Positions 1 to 9,711 are shown, counted from the stretch's first letter. The stretch: DNA of 64,000 nucleotides from Hyphomicrobiales bacterium (GCA_900471515.1 UCFC01000014.1:1-64000), one strand, 5' to 3'. Numbers and translations are program-made. Notes: generated by a model not told the origin, from the sequence alone.

Positions 1-1
1 A

Positions 2-2200
2 AGGCACGACAAAGCGCCTGACGTCACCGGCCTGCGGAGCGGGCGCGACAGGGCGGACGACAGGCGCTTTGTCGTGCCTTTCTCCGAACTTGGCCTTACG
101 GGCGAATATGACCGCAGGTCATGGTCGGTCTATCTGACGACGGAACAGGCGGCGGCCAAGGCGCGGTTCACGTTTACCTATCAGAACGCCGTGGTCGTCG
201 CTCCCGAGGCGTCGCAACTGACGGTGTTCATCAACAATCGCGCCATCGGCGAGCAGCAGATCGGTTCGCCCGACAGCCCCTCGGCGGTCAGTTTCGACGT
301 TCCTCCGGGCCTGCTGCAGCCCGGCGCCAACCTCATCACCTTCGAAGCCAGCCAGCGCCACCGCACGGATTGCAGCATCGACTCCACCTATGAGCTCTGG
401 TCGAACATCGATCCGGCCGGCACCTATCTGAGCTTTGCCGGCGGCGATGCCGGCCGGCTTTCCGGCACGGATGCGATCCGCGCCGTCGGCGTCGATGGTT
501 CGGGCAGGACGGAATTCGAGCTTGTCGTGCCGGCAATGGAACAACCCGGAACCACCAGGCCGCTGCTCCGCCTGGCACAGGGCCTGTCGCTCCTCAGCGG
601 CATGCCGAACCAGGTTTTTGCCTTCAGCACCGGCACGCTGCCATCAGGCGGCCCCGGCAGGATGGCGGTGCTCGTCGGTACGGCGGCCGAGCTGCGGCCG
701 ATTTTCCCCGGTCTTCCCCAGGGGGCAGAAAGTGCCCCGCTCGCGGCCTTCGCCACCGACCCGCGCAGCGGTTCGCCCGTCCTGCTGATCAGCGGTCCAT
801 CCTGGCCGGCGGTTTCGGCAGCGATCGATACCATCGTTTCTCCGACCGACCGTGCCCCCGAAATACGCCGCGACGTGCTGACCACGCAGCGCTGGTCGGC
901 GCCCGACGCGCCGCTTCTTTTTGGCGATACGCGCATTGCGCTTTCGCAGCTCGGCATACGCACCGTCGATTTCTCCGGTCGCCGCTTCCGCACCGGCTTC
1001 AATATCGCGGTACCGGCCGATTTTTATGCCAATGCCTATGGCGAGGCGCAGATCCTGCTCGATGCCGCCTATTCCAGCAAGGTGCTTCCCGGCAGCCGTA
1101 TCGACGTCTATGTGAACGGCAATATCGCCTCCACCGTGCCGATCGCCACGACCAGCGGCGGCATTTTCCGCCAGTTGCCGATCCGCGTGACCATGCGGCA
1201 TTTCAAGCCCGGCCTGAATTCGATCGCCATCGAGGCCGTGCTGACGACGCAGGAGGATGCGGCCTGCGCTCCAGGCGCGACGGCGTCGCAGACGCCGCGT
1301 TTTGCGCTTTTCGACACGTCCGAATTTCACATGCCGGATTTCGCCCGCGTCGGCCAGCGCCCGAACCTCGCGGCCATGGCCGGAACCGCCTATCCCTATG
1401 GCCGCAATCCCGAGCCGACGCCGCTCTTCGTCGATCGCACCGATGCCGACACGCTTTCGGCCGCCGCGACCCTGCTTGGACAGCTCGCCATCATGGCCGG
1501 CCACCCGATCGCCATCGAAACCGTCGCCTCGCCGGGCGTGATCGGGGACCGCAACGCCATTTTCATCGGCTCGATTTCGCAGATGCCGGCAACCGCGCTC
1601 GCCCAGGTCAATGTCGCAACGGCAAGCCAGGCGTCCTGGCGACCGGCGAGCGAGCCGCAGCCGACGGAGATCGATAATCGACAGGCGCTGGAGGAATGGC
1701 GCTCGCGCATTGCGGGCGGCGCGCTGCAGGGCCGCATAGCGGCGTTCCGCGAATGGCTGCGCCGCAACTTCGACATTACCGGCAACTCGCTGCAGTTCAT
1801 CCCGAATGCCGAACAGGTATTCACGCCGTCGAATGCGGCGACCCTGATGATCGCTCAGGGCAAGAGCCCGGATGGCGGCGGCGCCTGGACCGTCGTGACG
1901 TCCCCCTCGGCCAAGGACCTGCGCGAGGGGCTGAATGCGCTGACCGCCCAGATGAACTGGCCGCAGATATCGGGCCATATCACCACCTATTCCAGCCGCA
2001 CCGGCAAGATCGAAAGCGTGCCGGTCACGCGCTTCGATTTCGTGCCCACCGCGGGCCTGTCGATCGCCAACTATCGCCTGATCGCGGCAAACTGGCTGTC
2101 GACGAATATTCTTTCCTATTCCTTCCTTCTGGTCGTGCTGTCGCTGCTGATCGGCCTCGTCACATCCAGAATGCTTTCAAGGCTCGGCAGGTCGAAATGA
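2..2200 (+). CDS. bcsB: Cellulose synthase regulatory subunit BcsB (5' end outside window)
   Basis: Periplasmic, membrane-anchored partner of cellulose synthase BcsA that guides the nascent glucan through the periplasm. The frame is open to the window edge, so the N-terminus and signal peptide are missing and the GTG at 74 is internal. The 732 visible residues hold two carbohydrate-binding-like beta domains (SQLTVFINN near the start, DVYVNGNIAS mid-protein) alternating with flavodoxin-like segments, as in BcsB. A single C-terminal transmembrane helix (LSYSFLLVVLSLLIGLV) precedes a short basic tail. The stop overlaps the bcsZ start as ATGA, indicating translational coupling. bcsA should lie just upstream. 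Confidence 0.93.
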   Translation, partial: RHDKAPDVTGLRSGRDRADDRRFVVPFSELGLTGEYDRRSWSVYLTTEQAAAKARFTFTYQNAVVVAPEASQLTVFINNRAIGEQQIGSPDSPSAVSFDVPPGLLQPGANLITFEASQRHRTDCSIDSTYELWSNIDPAGTYLSFAGGDAGRLSGTDAIRAVGVDGSGRTEFELVVPAMEQPGTTRPLLRLAQGLSLLSGMPNQVFAFSTGTLPSGGPGRMAVLVGTAAELRPIFPGLPQGAESAPLAAFATDPRSGSPVLLISGPSWPAVSAAIDTIVSPTDRAPEIRRDVLTTQRWSAPDAPLLFGDTRIALSQLGIRTVDFSGRRFRTGFNIAVPADFYANAYGEAQILLDAAYSSKVLPGSRIDVYVNGNIASTVPIATTSGGIFRQLPIRVTMRHFKPGLNSIAIEAVLTTQEDAACAPGATASQTPRFALFDTSEFHMPDFARVGQRPNLAAMAGTAYPYGRNPEPTPLFVDRTDADTLSAAATLLGQLAIMAGHPIAIETVASPGVIGDRNAIFIGSISQMPATALAQVNVATASQASWRPASEPQPTEIDNRQALEEWRSRIAGGALQGRIAAFREWLRRNFDITGNSLQFIPNAEQVFTPSNAATLMIAQGKSPDGGGAWTVVTSPSAKDLREGLNALTAQMNWPQISGHITTYSSRTGKIESVPVTRFDFVPTAGLSIANYRLIAANWLSTNILSYSFLLVVLSLLIGLVTSRMLSRLGRSK

Positions 2201-3243
2201 AAGGCTGGATCGCAACATTGCTGGCGGGCACGGCGATGCTGGCGCTTGCCGGCCATCCGGCACCTGCCCAGCAGCCGCGCATCAGCGGCGAGGCATGGGC
2301 GGCCTACAAGGCGAAGTTCCTCGATCCGGGCGGCCGCATCGTCGATAACGGCAACGGCAATATCAGCCACAGCGAAGGCCAGGGCTATGGCCTGCTGCTC
2401 GCCTATCTGGCCGGCGATGCCGCCGGTTTCGAGCAGATCTGGTATTTCACGAAAACCGAACTGCTGCTGCGCGATGACGGCCTTGCCGTCTGGAAATGGG
2501 ACCCGTCCGCCAACCCGCATGTGACCGACACGAACAATGCGTCGGACGGCGACATATTGATTGCCTACGCGCTGGCACTGGCAGGCTCTGCCTGGAACCG
2601 TAGCGACTATATCACCGCAGCCACGCGCATGGCGCAATCGACGCTTGAGGAAAGCGTGGTCGATTTTACCGGCCGCACCCTGCTGTTGCCCGGCGCAAAA
2701 GGTTTCTCCGCCGCCGACCGCGACGATGGCCCCGTCGTCAACCCGTCCTATTGGGTCTACGAAGCGCTGCCCGTCATGGCCGCGCTCGCCCCTTCCGATC
2801 GCTGGCGGAAACTCGCCGACGACGGCCTTGCGCTGCTCAAGGCCATGCAGTTCGGCCCGCGCAAGCTGCCTGCCGAATGGGTAAGCCTGAAGCGCCAGCC
2901 GCGGCCGGCCGAAGGGTTCGAGGCCGTGTTCGGCTACAATGCGATCCGCATCCCGCTCTATCTGCTGCGGGGCGGCTTGACCGACGCGCCGCTGCTGACG
3001 CGCCTCAAGGAGGGCATGAGCGTGGCCGGCATGACCGCCACGATAGACCTGAATACCGGACAGCCGAAGGCCGAGCTTTCCGACCCCGGTTATGAAATTG
3101 TTAACCACGTTGTGGCCTGTGTATTGGACGGAACTAAAATTCCTGCCGAAGCGCTGCAATTTGCGCCTGCCTATTATTACCCATCAACGCTTCAGCTTCT
3201 GGGGCTGGCCTATGTCGGGGAGAAGCATCCGGAGTGTCTGTGA
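2197..3243 (+). CDS. bcsZ: Periplasmic endo-1,4-beta-glucanase BcsZ (GH8)
   Basis: Cellulase of glycoside hydrolase family 8 that trims or edits cellulose in the periplasm during synthesis and secretion. The 348-aa product starts with a signal peptide (about residues 1-25, ending APAQQ). It carries the GH8 catalytic Glu in SEGQGYGLLLA (E60) and the family signature NNASDGDILIAYAL with the catalytic Asp near residue 117. Length is normal for BcsZ. The start ATG overlaps the bcsB stop, and its own end overlaps the start of the following TPR gene, so the three genes form one cotranslated operon. Confidence 0.95.
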   Translation: MKGWIATLLAGTAMLALAGHPAPAQQPRISGEAWAAYKAKFLDPGGRIVDNGNGNISHSEGQGYGLLLAYLAGDAAGFEQIWYFTKTELLLRDDGLAVWKWDPSANPHVTDTNNASDGDILIAYALALAGSAWNRSDYITAATRMAQSTLEESVVDFTGRTLLLPGAKGFSAADRDDGPVVNPSYWVYEALPVMAALAPSDRWRKLADDGLALLKAMQFGPRKLPAEWVSLKRQPRPAEGFEAVFGYNAIRIPLYLLRGGLTDAPLLTRLKEGMSVAGMTATIDLNTGQPKAELSDPGYEIVNHVVACVLDGTKIPAEALQFAPAYYYPSTLQLLGLAYVGEKHPECL

Positions 3244-5549
3244 AATCTTCTCTCGTGGCGGTTACGGCAGCAGTCCTGGTGGCGACGCTCATCGCCGGGC
3301 TGAAGGACCGTGAAGCGCTGCAGGAGCGCTTCGGCTTCGCCGGCAAGCCCCCCGAACTAATGATGATGGGCCGGATCAAGGGACCGGACGCGGCCTCCGG
3401 TCCGCCGGTCGACGTTCAGGCCGTGGCGGAACGGATCGAGGCCGTCACACAGGGCAGTTCCGCCGATCAGGAGCAGGGTCCCGCACAGACGCTTCTTGCC
3501 CAGACAGGTCGGGCCGGGCAGCCCGCTCCGGTTCCGGCCGTCCCGCCGGCCACGGCGCCCGCCGCCCCGGCCGGTCCGCCGCCGGCAGGCGAGCCGCCGG
3601 CCGTCGACGAAAGCGCCCTTCGCTATTTCGCAAGCCGCGGCGATACGGTTCGCCTGCAGGCGGAAATCTCCCGCCTTCAGGCGCTCTATCCGAACTGGGT
3701 GCCGCCGGCCGATCCGCTCGCCATTCCGCAGAACGGCGACCGGCAGCTCGAAAACATGTGGCGCCTTTATTCGGAGGGCCGTTACGCCGAGCTGCGCAAG
3801 GCGATCGCCGACCGTCAGACCGGCGAGAGCGGCTGGCAACCGCCGGCCGACCTGCTCGACCGCCTCGACGTCGCCGAATCCCGTGTACGGCTGATCAATG
3901 CCTCCGATCTCAAGCAATATGCGACGGTCATCGATATCGCGGCCGCAACGCCGAGCCTGCTGACCTGCGCGGAGGTGGATGTGCTCTGGCGCGTCGCCGA
4001 AGCCTTCGTGGAGACGAACCGGCAGCAGCGCGGCCAGGATGCCTATAGCTACATCCTGAAGAACTGTACCGAGCCGGCCGAACGTGTGGCGACGATCCAG
4101 AAGGCCGCCGCGCTTCTGCCCTACGGCCCGATGCAGGCGCTGCTTTCGCTCGAAAGACCGGCCGACGCCAATGGTATGCGCGAGTTCGACAGTTTGCGCG
4201 ACGATCTTGCCCGCCGCTTTGTTGCCGATGGCAACGACGATGCCCAGCTGGAGGTCGCTCCCGACTATGTTTCTCGCGTCGAGACGCTTGCCGAAGAAAA
4301 GGGCCTGCCCTCCGATGCTCTGCTGCTCGGCTGGTATCAGCTTCGCCGCAACAATGTGGCGGATGCCGAAAAATGGTTCCGCATGGCCCACGACAGGCAG
4401 GATTCCGCCGTGGCTTCGCAGGGCCTGGCGCTGGCGCTGATTGCCCGAAAGTCGCCGCAGGAAGCCGAGGACGTCATGTACAGATGGCGCAACGATTCCA
4501 AGGATGCGACCGCCACCTATCTTGCCGCGACTGCCAACCTGATGGCCCTGCAGCCGCCGGCCGATCTCGGCGAGGACGTGCTCGGCCGCATCGCCGCGAC
4601 GGTCATCGAGCAGAAATACGTGCCGACAGCCCAGCAGTTCGGCTGGTATGCCCGCTCCCTGAACCAGTTCCAGACGGCCGCCCGCTGGTTCGAGACGGGA
4701 CTGCGCTGGAAACCGGATGACGAACCCTCGGCCTATGGCCTTGCCGTCACCCGCCAGCAGCTGAACGACCGTGCCGGGGTTGCCGAGATCCAGCGTCTCT
4801 GGGCCGGCCGCTCGGCCCGCATTGCGGCGCTGAGCGAGACCGCGGCCGCCGCCCGCGCCGGCGCGCCATTGCCGGCTCCGGGCTCCGCAGCCGAGCCGCC
4901 CGAGGAAGTCCAATCCCGGACGCAGCAGCTGCAGCCGCGTCCCCTCGCGCCGCCGCAGCCTGTCGTGCGGGCAAGACCGGTAGAGGCCATGCAGACCGTT
5001 GCGGTCGGACGCGGTCCGCGCCAGTTTCGCGGCTGTACCACGACAACGGATTCCGCCCGCCTGCGGCCCGGCGAGGCGCTGGCGCGCGGCTGGTGCCTGA
5101 TGGATATCAACCGGCCGATGGAAGCGGTTGCGGCATTCGAGGCCGCGCTTGCAAGTCCCGTGCGTCGGGAACGCGAGGACGCCGCCTACGGCCAGAGCCT
5201 TGCCTATCTGCGCGCCGGCCTTTCCAACAGCGCTGCGGTCGCCGCCACCAAGGCGCCGCAGAACCGCGACCGCGCCTCCGAACTGCAGGTGGCAATCCTT
5301 GCCGATCGTGCGCTTGCCGCTTTCGAGGGCCGCCGTTACCGCGAGACGCTCATCTATCTCGACCAGCGCGCCCAGTTGCAGCAGGAGCGTGTCGACCTCA
5401 TGGTGCTGCGCGGCTACAGCTACATGAACCTGAAAATGTATGGCGACGCCACGCGCGTTTTCGAGGCTGCGGCCGCCACCGGCAATCGCGACGCCACGCG
5501 CGGCCTGGCGGACGTGAGGAGCATCACCCATCCCGAGGTCAACGACTGA
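3234..5549 (+). CDS. bcsK: TPR-repeat cellulose biosynthesis protein (BcsK-type)
   Basis: A 771-aa protein cotranslated with bcsZ (10-nt overlap; GTG start at 3234, a second possible GTG at 3240). It has an N-terminal hydrophobic anchor (about residues 5-22), a Pro/Ala-rich linker around residues 85-125, then repeated helical TPR-like units to the C-terminus (e.g. DALLLGWYQLRRNNVADAEK and the terminal YMNLKMYGDATRVFEAAAAT). It lacks a beta-barrel end, so it is not a full BcsC outer-membrane porin. Rhizobial class-III-type bcs operons are described with a TPR protein named BcsK here, and I adopt that name on context. The export route through the outer membrane is not visible in this operon. 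Confidence 0.72.
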   Translation: MSVKSSLVAVTAAVLVATLIAGLKDREALQERFGFAGKPPELMMMGRIKGPDAASGPPVDVQAVAERIEAVTQGSSADQEQGPAQTLLAQTGRAGQPAPVPAVPPATAPAAPAGPPPAGEPPAVDESALRYFASRGDTVRLQAEISRLQALYPNWVPPADPLAIPQNGDRQLENMWRLYSEGRYAELRKAIADRQTGESGWQPPADLLDRLDVAESRVRLINASDLKQYATVIDIAAATPSLLTCAEVDVLWRVAEAFVETNRQQRGQDAYSYILKNCTEPAERVATIQKAAALLPYGPMQALLSLERPADANGMREFDSLRDDLARRFVADGNDDAQLEVAPDYVSRVETLAEEKGLPSDALLLGWYQLRRNNVADAEKWFRMAHDRQDSAVASQGLALALIARKSPQEAEDVMYRWRNDSKDATATYLAATANLMALQPPADLGEDVLGRIAATVIEQKYVPTAQQFGWYARSLNQFQTAARWFETGLRWKPDDEPSAYGLAVTRQQLNDRAGVAEIQRLWAGRSARIAALSETAAAARAGAPLPAPGSAAEPPEEVQSRTQQLQPRPLAPPQPVVRARPVEAMQTVAVGRGPRQFRGCTTTTDSARLRPGEALARGWCLMDINRPMEAVAAFEAALASPVRREREDAAYGQSLAYLRAGLSNSAAVAATKAPQNRDRASELQVAILADRALAAFEGRRYRETLIYLDQRAQLQQERVDLMVLRGYSYMNLKMYGDATRVFEAAAATGNRDATRGLADVRSITHPEVND

Positions 5550-5660
5550 CGCCTGCCGCGATCGTTGAGGTCCGTCCGCCATGCTCCAGGTTGACGCCGC
5601 TCGCGGGCTCGGTTAGTCGCGAAGGGCCTGACGGCTTTCCGCTTCGCAAGGAACCTTCCT

Positions 5661-6329
5661 TTGTCCGCTTCCCATCGCGTTCTCGACAAGACCTACGATG
5701 CCTTCCTCTTCGATATGGACGGCACGGTGCTGAACTCCATCGCCGTTGTCGAGCGCGTCTGGAGCGAGTGGGCGCTTCGCCACGGTTTCGAACCCGACGT
5801 CCTGCTCAAGACCATCCACGGCGTTCGCGCCTCCGACGCCATCCGCCAGCTCGGTCTTCCCGGTGTCGATCCGGTCGCCGAGGCCAAGCTTCTCCTGAAG
5901 GAGGAGATGGAGGATTTCGACGGCATCGTCGAGATACCGGGCTCCGTCCGTTTCCTGAATGCGCTCCCGGCCGACCGCTGGGGCATCGTCACCTCCGCGC
6001 CGATCGAACTCGCCCGCCGCCGCATGGCGGCCGCCGGCATTCCCATGCCCAGGATGATCGTCAGCGGCGAGGAAGTGTCGGCAGGCAAGCCGAGCCCGGA
6101 ATGTTACCTGCTCGGCGCGCGCCGCCTCGGCGTCGATCCCGCCCGCTGCCTGGTCTTCGAGGATGCGGTTGCCGGCATTCTCGCCGGCGAGGCTGCCGGT
6201 GCCGACGTCACCGTCATCACGCAAACCCACGCGACGCCCTTCGCGACGCCGCATTTTTCGATTTCCAACTATGCCGCCTGGGGGCCGCGTGTGACGCCGG
6301 ACGGCAAGCTGTTTCTGTCCGCCATGTGA
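5661..6329 (+). CDS. HAD-superfamily (subfamily IA) phosphatase
   Basis: Probable sugar-phosphate or similar small-molecule phosphatase, 222 aa. All four HAD motifs are present: motif I FDMDGTVLNS (nucleophile D18, acid/base D20), a Ser/Thr motif II in IVTSAP, the motif III Lys in SAGKPSPE, and motif IV VFEDAVAG. A helical cap lies between motifs I and II. The start is a TTG with AAGGAA about 6-8 nt upstream; no nearby ATG precedes the HAD core. The substrate cannot be read from sequence. It follows the cellulose operon by 111 nt and may be separately transcribed. Confidence 0.85.
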   Translation: MSASHRVLDKTYDAFLFDMDGTVLNSIAVVERVWSEWALRHGFEPDVLLKTIHGVRASDAIRQLGLPGVDPVAEAKLLLKEEMEDFDGIVEIPGSVRFLNALPADRWGIVTSAPIELARRRMAAAGIPMPRMIVSGEEVSAGKPSPECYLLGARRLGVDPARCLVFEDAVAGILAGEAAGADVTVITQTHATPFATPHFSISNYAAWGPRVTPDGKLFLSAM

Positions 6330-6493
6330 TTGCCGGCAGATCGGCCTCGGAACGTGTAACCCATGCCGATCATGACGACATGCTGGTCCAAGTCGCCGTC
6401 GAACTTGAGCAGGTCGGCGCTGACGTCGTCGTTACGGCGATATTCCAGCCGGCCGAAATGTTGTTGGCAAGGTATAGCTGATGCCGGCAAGGC

Positions 6494-6805
6494 TCAGAGC
6501 CTGGTGCGGTTGCCCTTGTTGTCGATCATCTGCAGCACCTTGCCATCCGTCTTGATCGAGATGCAGTCGGTCTGCTTGTTGGGGAAGAGAACGCAGATCT
6601 GGCCGTCCGAAATCTTGTAGCCGTTCTTGTTGCCCGGCCGGTATTCATAACCGTTCGAGGCCTTCCGCAAGTCGCGGGCGCCCTTCAGAAGCTGCCGGAT
6701 TTCGTTTTCCCTGGCATTCCGGAACTGGACGTTTTCTGCCAATGCGATATGCGAGGAGGCCAGCGTCACGATCACGCCGATGAGAAGTGAGCGGCTTGGC
6801 AGCAT
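6494..6805 (-). CDS. Small secreted protein of unknown function
   Basis: A 103-aa protein with a clear signal peptide (residues 1-23, cleaved after SSHIALA). The mature part is basic and polar with two Cys (QICVLFP, TDCISIK) that could form a disulfide, and it ends KVLQMIDNKGNRTRL. No family recognised. It is transcribed divergently from the small secreted-protein gene that starts at 6851. Confidence 0.6.
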   Translation of the reverse strand: MLPSRSLLIGVIVTLASSHIALAENVQFRNARENEIRQLLKGARDLRKASNGYEYRPGNKNGYKISDGQICVLFPNKQTDCISIKTDGKVLQMIDNKGNRTRL

Positions 6806-6850
6806 GTGATAAACTCCGGCAATAGTCCGCGTGAAATTGATGAGAGTGAA

Positions 6851-7093
6851 ATGATCAGGGTGGTTCTTGCCTTAGCTTTAGCAATGCTTGCCGGTAATGC
6901 AATGGCTGTCGATCCGACAAATCCGCGCGTCGACCGGCAGAACTACCAGGATTGCCGCCGCTTTCCCGAGCGCTGCGCCGGCGACGACCGCAACCGCAGC
7001 CGCCGCGACTATTACCGCGACAACACCCGCCAGGGCTCCGGCCAGTACATCTACCGCGGCCAGCGCCGCATATGGACGGATGAATCGCGCTGA
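6851..7093 (+). CDS. Small secreted Arg/Tyr-rich protein
   Basis: An 80-aa product. The ATG at 6851 is chosen because it gives a proper signal peptide (MIRVVLALALAMLAGNAMA); the longer frame from 6806 adds a polar leader with no obvious purpose. The mature region is rich in Arg, Asp and Tyr (RRDYYRDNTRQGSGQYIYRG) with a Cys pair (DCRRFPERC). Similar short exported proteins occur in rhizobia without a known role. The 5' region is shared with the divergent gene on the other strand. Confidence 0.55.
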   Translation: MIRVVLALALAMLAGNAMAVDPTNPRVDRQNYQDCRRFPERCAGDDRNRSRRDYYRDNTRQGSGQYIYRGQRRIWTDESR

Positions 7094-7153
7094 GGACGCA
7101 CCGCGCCCCCACTCTCGCGAGATGCGGAAAGACTGAGATTTCAAGGGATTAAA

Positions 7154-7230
<77 letters not shown>

Positions 7231-7418
7231 ACCTGCCGAAACGGCTTGTTTCCTTTATGTAATCGCTATTCGGAGCGCAAGCGGAAAATGGGGCAGGGGA
7301 GAATAAAAATGGAACGCCGCGCAGCCTCGGCGCCGCATGCCGGCCAGCGAAACGGAGAAAATGACGCCGGCCGGGCCGCCGGCATCGTCTCCTGTCCCGC
7401 TGGAGGGTGCCGCGGTTT

Positions 7419-8381
7419 TTACGCCGGACAGAACTGCCAGACGTCGTTCTGCACGCTCGGGCTCACATTGGTATTGCCGCAGACCATCAGGATTCGCCCT
7501 TCAAAGCTGAAGAGGGTCGGGGCATGGCGAGCCGGATAGGATTCAGTCACCGTGACCCGCTCCCAATTCTCGCCGTCGGGAGAACGCCACGTGTCGTTCA
7601 GGTTGACGGCGTTGAAATTGTCCCAACCGCCCGTCAGGTAAAGCAGGTCCCCGTGGACGACGAGGCCGGGCCACATGCGCCTGCGCCACGGCGGTGTCTC
7701 GTGCTTCTTCCAGGACGTCGGGTCTTCCGGATTGTCCGTGGACCAGACGTCGTTGACGGTCGTCCATTGAGGATAGGCGTCGGGATTTTCCGGCGGGCTG
7801 TTGGCGCCGTCTTTGGCCCCCGCGACGATATAGAGGCGGTCTTTGAACTTGATGCGGACCTGCCCCCAGCGCGCCGGCACAGGATGCGGGGTTACGGCAA
7901 ATTGACCTGTCGGCGGATCGAAGCTTGCGACGTCGTCCTTGGTGATGATGTGAAGCTTGCCGTTCAGCTCGAACATGGCGGATTCAGGCTCGAACGGCGG
8001 ATTGTTCGTCGTGGCGACGGGCTCGTAGTGGGAGCCGTCCCGCGTTCGGGTCATCTGGCCGTCGTAGACGTAGATGTAGCCCTGAAACGGCCGAACGGCG
8101 GCATAGCCCTTGTATGGCGTCGCGTCGTTCACGTGGTCCCACACGATGCCGTCGTCGGATGCCACGAGGTCCCGCACCGCCACGCTCCCGACCGCATAAC
8201 CGTTGCTGATCCAGAGGCGACCGTTGAAGCGGAAGCCGGCGCCGCTGTCGCGTGCGGCAAGGCCGCCGTCTTCTGTCAATCTGACCCAACGATAGCTCGT
8301 CGCTCGGTCGATCAGTCCTGCCTTCGCCCCGCCGACCATCGGCAGAGATGCCAATCCGGCGAGAAATACTCTGCGTTTCAT
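7419..8381 (-). CDS. Exported Kelch-like beta-propeller protein
   Basis: A 320-aa protein with a short Arg-containing export signal (MKRRVFLAGLASLPMVGG); a single KRR does not prove Tat export. The body contains repeated Kelch-like blades: GRLWISNGY, GKLHIITKDD, DRLYIVAGAKD, DLLYLTGGWDNFN, GRILMVCGNTN, each followed by a DVW/DTW element (NDVWSTDNP, NDTWRSPDGENW, NDVWQFCPA). This pattern is typical of galactose-oxidase or NanM-like propellers, but no catalytic residues are recognised. Start 8381 is preferred to the longer frame because GAAGAAGG lies just upstream and it yields the signal peptide. Confidence 0.7.
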   Translation of the reverse strand: MKRRVFLAGLASLPMVGGAKAGLIDRATSYRWVRLTEDGGLAARDSGAGFRFNGRLWISNGYAVGSVAVRDLVASDDGIVWDHVNDATPYKGYAAVRPFQGYIYVYDGQMTRTRDGSHYEPVATTNNPPFEPESAMFELNGKLHIITKDDVASFDPPTGQFAVTPHPVPARWGQVRIKFKDRLYIVAGAKDGANSPPENPDAYPQWTTVNDVWSTDNPEDPTSWKKHETPPWRRRMWPGLVVHGDLLYLTGGWDNFNAVNLNDTWRSPDGENWERVTVTESYPARHAPTLFSFEGRILMVCGNTNVSPSVQNDVWQFCPA

Positions 8382-8838
8382 GCCTTCTTCCATATGCACT
8401 ATTATCGCTATTAAGTTCACTCTCCCGATATCGACAGATAAGAAGCGCATCGTAAAAAGATATTCAACGCCGAAATGCTATTTTCGCGGCAGTTCACCCA
8501 GCTAAATCGCGACTTTGCGGAACTTCGCGCGCACGACCATTCCGCCTCTCAAAGCAGGCCGCTGCCGCCAGCTTTGGCGCGTCGCCCGAATAATGTAGAG
8601 TATCGGTTGCAGTTTTTGATCAGATAAATTGCCGGTAAACTATTTCCTTAATATTTCCTGTACATAGAGACCGGACGCAAAGGGGATTTATTTAACATTG
8701 CGTTAAAATCCACCTGTGATTGAAGATGATATGTGTGATGGTCCCATTTTTGGATTATTTGAAATTGAAATTTATTCGCAATTTTGTTTCCGAACGTGTA
8801 AGGAGGAGAGACCGCAGAAAAGCATAGTTTCGGACCTT
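8382..8838. other. AT-rich intergenic stretch, no gene recognised
   Basis: About 450 nt of clearly lower GC than the flanks, between the Kelch gene (transcribed leftwards) and a small rightward gene. It contains TTTAATATTT- and TTATTTAACATT-like tracts that could hold promoters for both. No convincing coding frame or RNA was seen. AAGGAGG at about 8800 is a good Shine-Dalgarno sequence but has no ATG, GTG or TTG in frame at normal spacing. Confidence 0.4.
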
Positions 8839-9060
8839 ATGACGATCGACAACAGCAGCCAGGATTGCCGGCAGGCCCTTGCCGCCGCGTTTAAGACCCT
8901 CTCCGACGAAGCCGTGGAAGCAGGCTGGCCGGAAGGGGAGGTTGCCCTTGCGCTTGCCGAACTTGCCGAGGCACATGTGGCGGAAATCGGTGCCAAGGTG
9001 ATCGTTGAAGGCTTCAATCAGCTGCAGCTTTACGCTGCCGCTGGCCGGCGGAAAATCTGA
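8839..9060 (+). CDS. Small hypothetical protein, 73 aa
   Basis: The product begins MTIDNSSQDCRQALAAAFK and is predicted mostly helical and acidic (AELAEAHVAEIGAKVIVEGF). The ATG at 8839 is preferred; the frame is open from 8716, but the upstream part has unlike composition. A strong AAGGAGG lies about 32 nt upstream, which is too far, so the true start is uncertain. Its 3' end overlaps the convergent DUF982 gene by 31 nt. No known domain. Confidence 0.5.
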   Translation: MTIDNSSQDCRQALAAAFKTLSDEAVEAGWPEGEVALALAELAEAHVAEIGAKVIVEGFNQLQLYAAAGRRKI

Positions 9061-9335
9061 GCATCTGGCAATCCTTGCAGCGGCAGCCCGGCTGTCCGGG
9101 CAGCAGTCGTGAAAGACGCCTGTGCGGCCCGCGGGCTTCTCAACCCGTCCATCGCATCGAGGCAGCGCTGCAGGGCTATCCGGTATTCACTGCCACGCCT
9201 GGCCGGCCAGCGCTTGAGATATTCGACGGACTCCCAGGCCGTTGAAACGATGAAGCTGCTGCCTGGAGATTTTACCCTCACGGGCGAGGGGAATCGTTTT
9301 TCGCCCACGGCTCTCTCATACCATATGAATTCCAA
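9030..9335 (-). CDS. DUF982 domain protein
   Basis: A 101-aa protein with the DUF982 pattern seen in rhizobial paralogues: an aromatic in TAWESVEYLKRWPARRGSEY, then ALQRCLDAMDGLRSPRAAQASFTTAARTAGL. Function unknown; the family is multicopy in Rhizobiaceae. The start is uncertain: TTG at 9335 gives MEFIWYERAV, and an internal GTG at 9308 is possible. It converges on and overlaps the small gene ending at 9060. Confidence 0.7.
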   Translation of the reverse strand: MEFIWYERAVGEKRFPSPVRVKSPGSSFIVSTAWESVEYLKRWPARRGSEYRIALQRCLDAMDGLRSPRAAQASFTTAARTAGLPLQGLPDAQIFRRPAAA

Positions 9336-9495
9336 ACGGCCCCCGTAACGCGCGAGACAAGAAATTGTTCCCGACGATTTTGATTTGCGCAGTTGCTAAA
9401 ATTGGGGGCCACGCGCATAATATGCGTAAGGCTGGCTGGGAGGGCGTCGGCTGCGCAGAACGATGCGTCATGCCCTCTGAGGGAAATGCAGCACG

Positions 9496-9708
9496 ATGTT
9501 GAAATCGTCAGTTCATCCCCAGGATTTACCGCTCTTTTCGGAAGATATCGATTTGCTGTCGCAGGTCCTGAACCGGGTTTGCGACGACAGCGGCATCGCT
9601 CCGCGCACGCCGGAGGCCGACAGGATCGGCGCGGCCCTCATCCAGCTTTACAGGCAAGGCGTGAAGGACAGCGGCAAGCTGACCATTCTCGCCAAGACCT
9701 ATCTCTGA
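9496..9708 (+). CDS. Small hypothetical helical protein, 70 aa
   Basis: A short soluble protein, MLKSSVHPQDLPLFSEDIDL to KDSGKLTILAKTYL, with two predicted helices and a PRTPEADRIGAALIQLYRQG core. It looks like the conserved small rhizobial hypothetical proteins that often neighbour DUF982 genes. ATG start; no function can be inferred. Confidence 0.6.
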   Translation: MLKSSVHPQDLPLFSEDIDLLSQVLNRVCDDSGIAPRTPEADRIGAALIQLYRQGVKDSGKLTILAKTYL

Positions 9709-9711
9709 AGC

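Noticed and set aside
74..2200. GTG at 74 as the start of BcsB
   Set aside because: The same frame is open to base 2 and the upstream codons continue BcsB-like sequence, so the gene is cut by the window edge rather than starting here.
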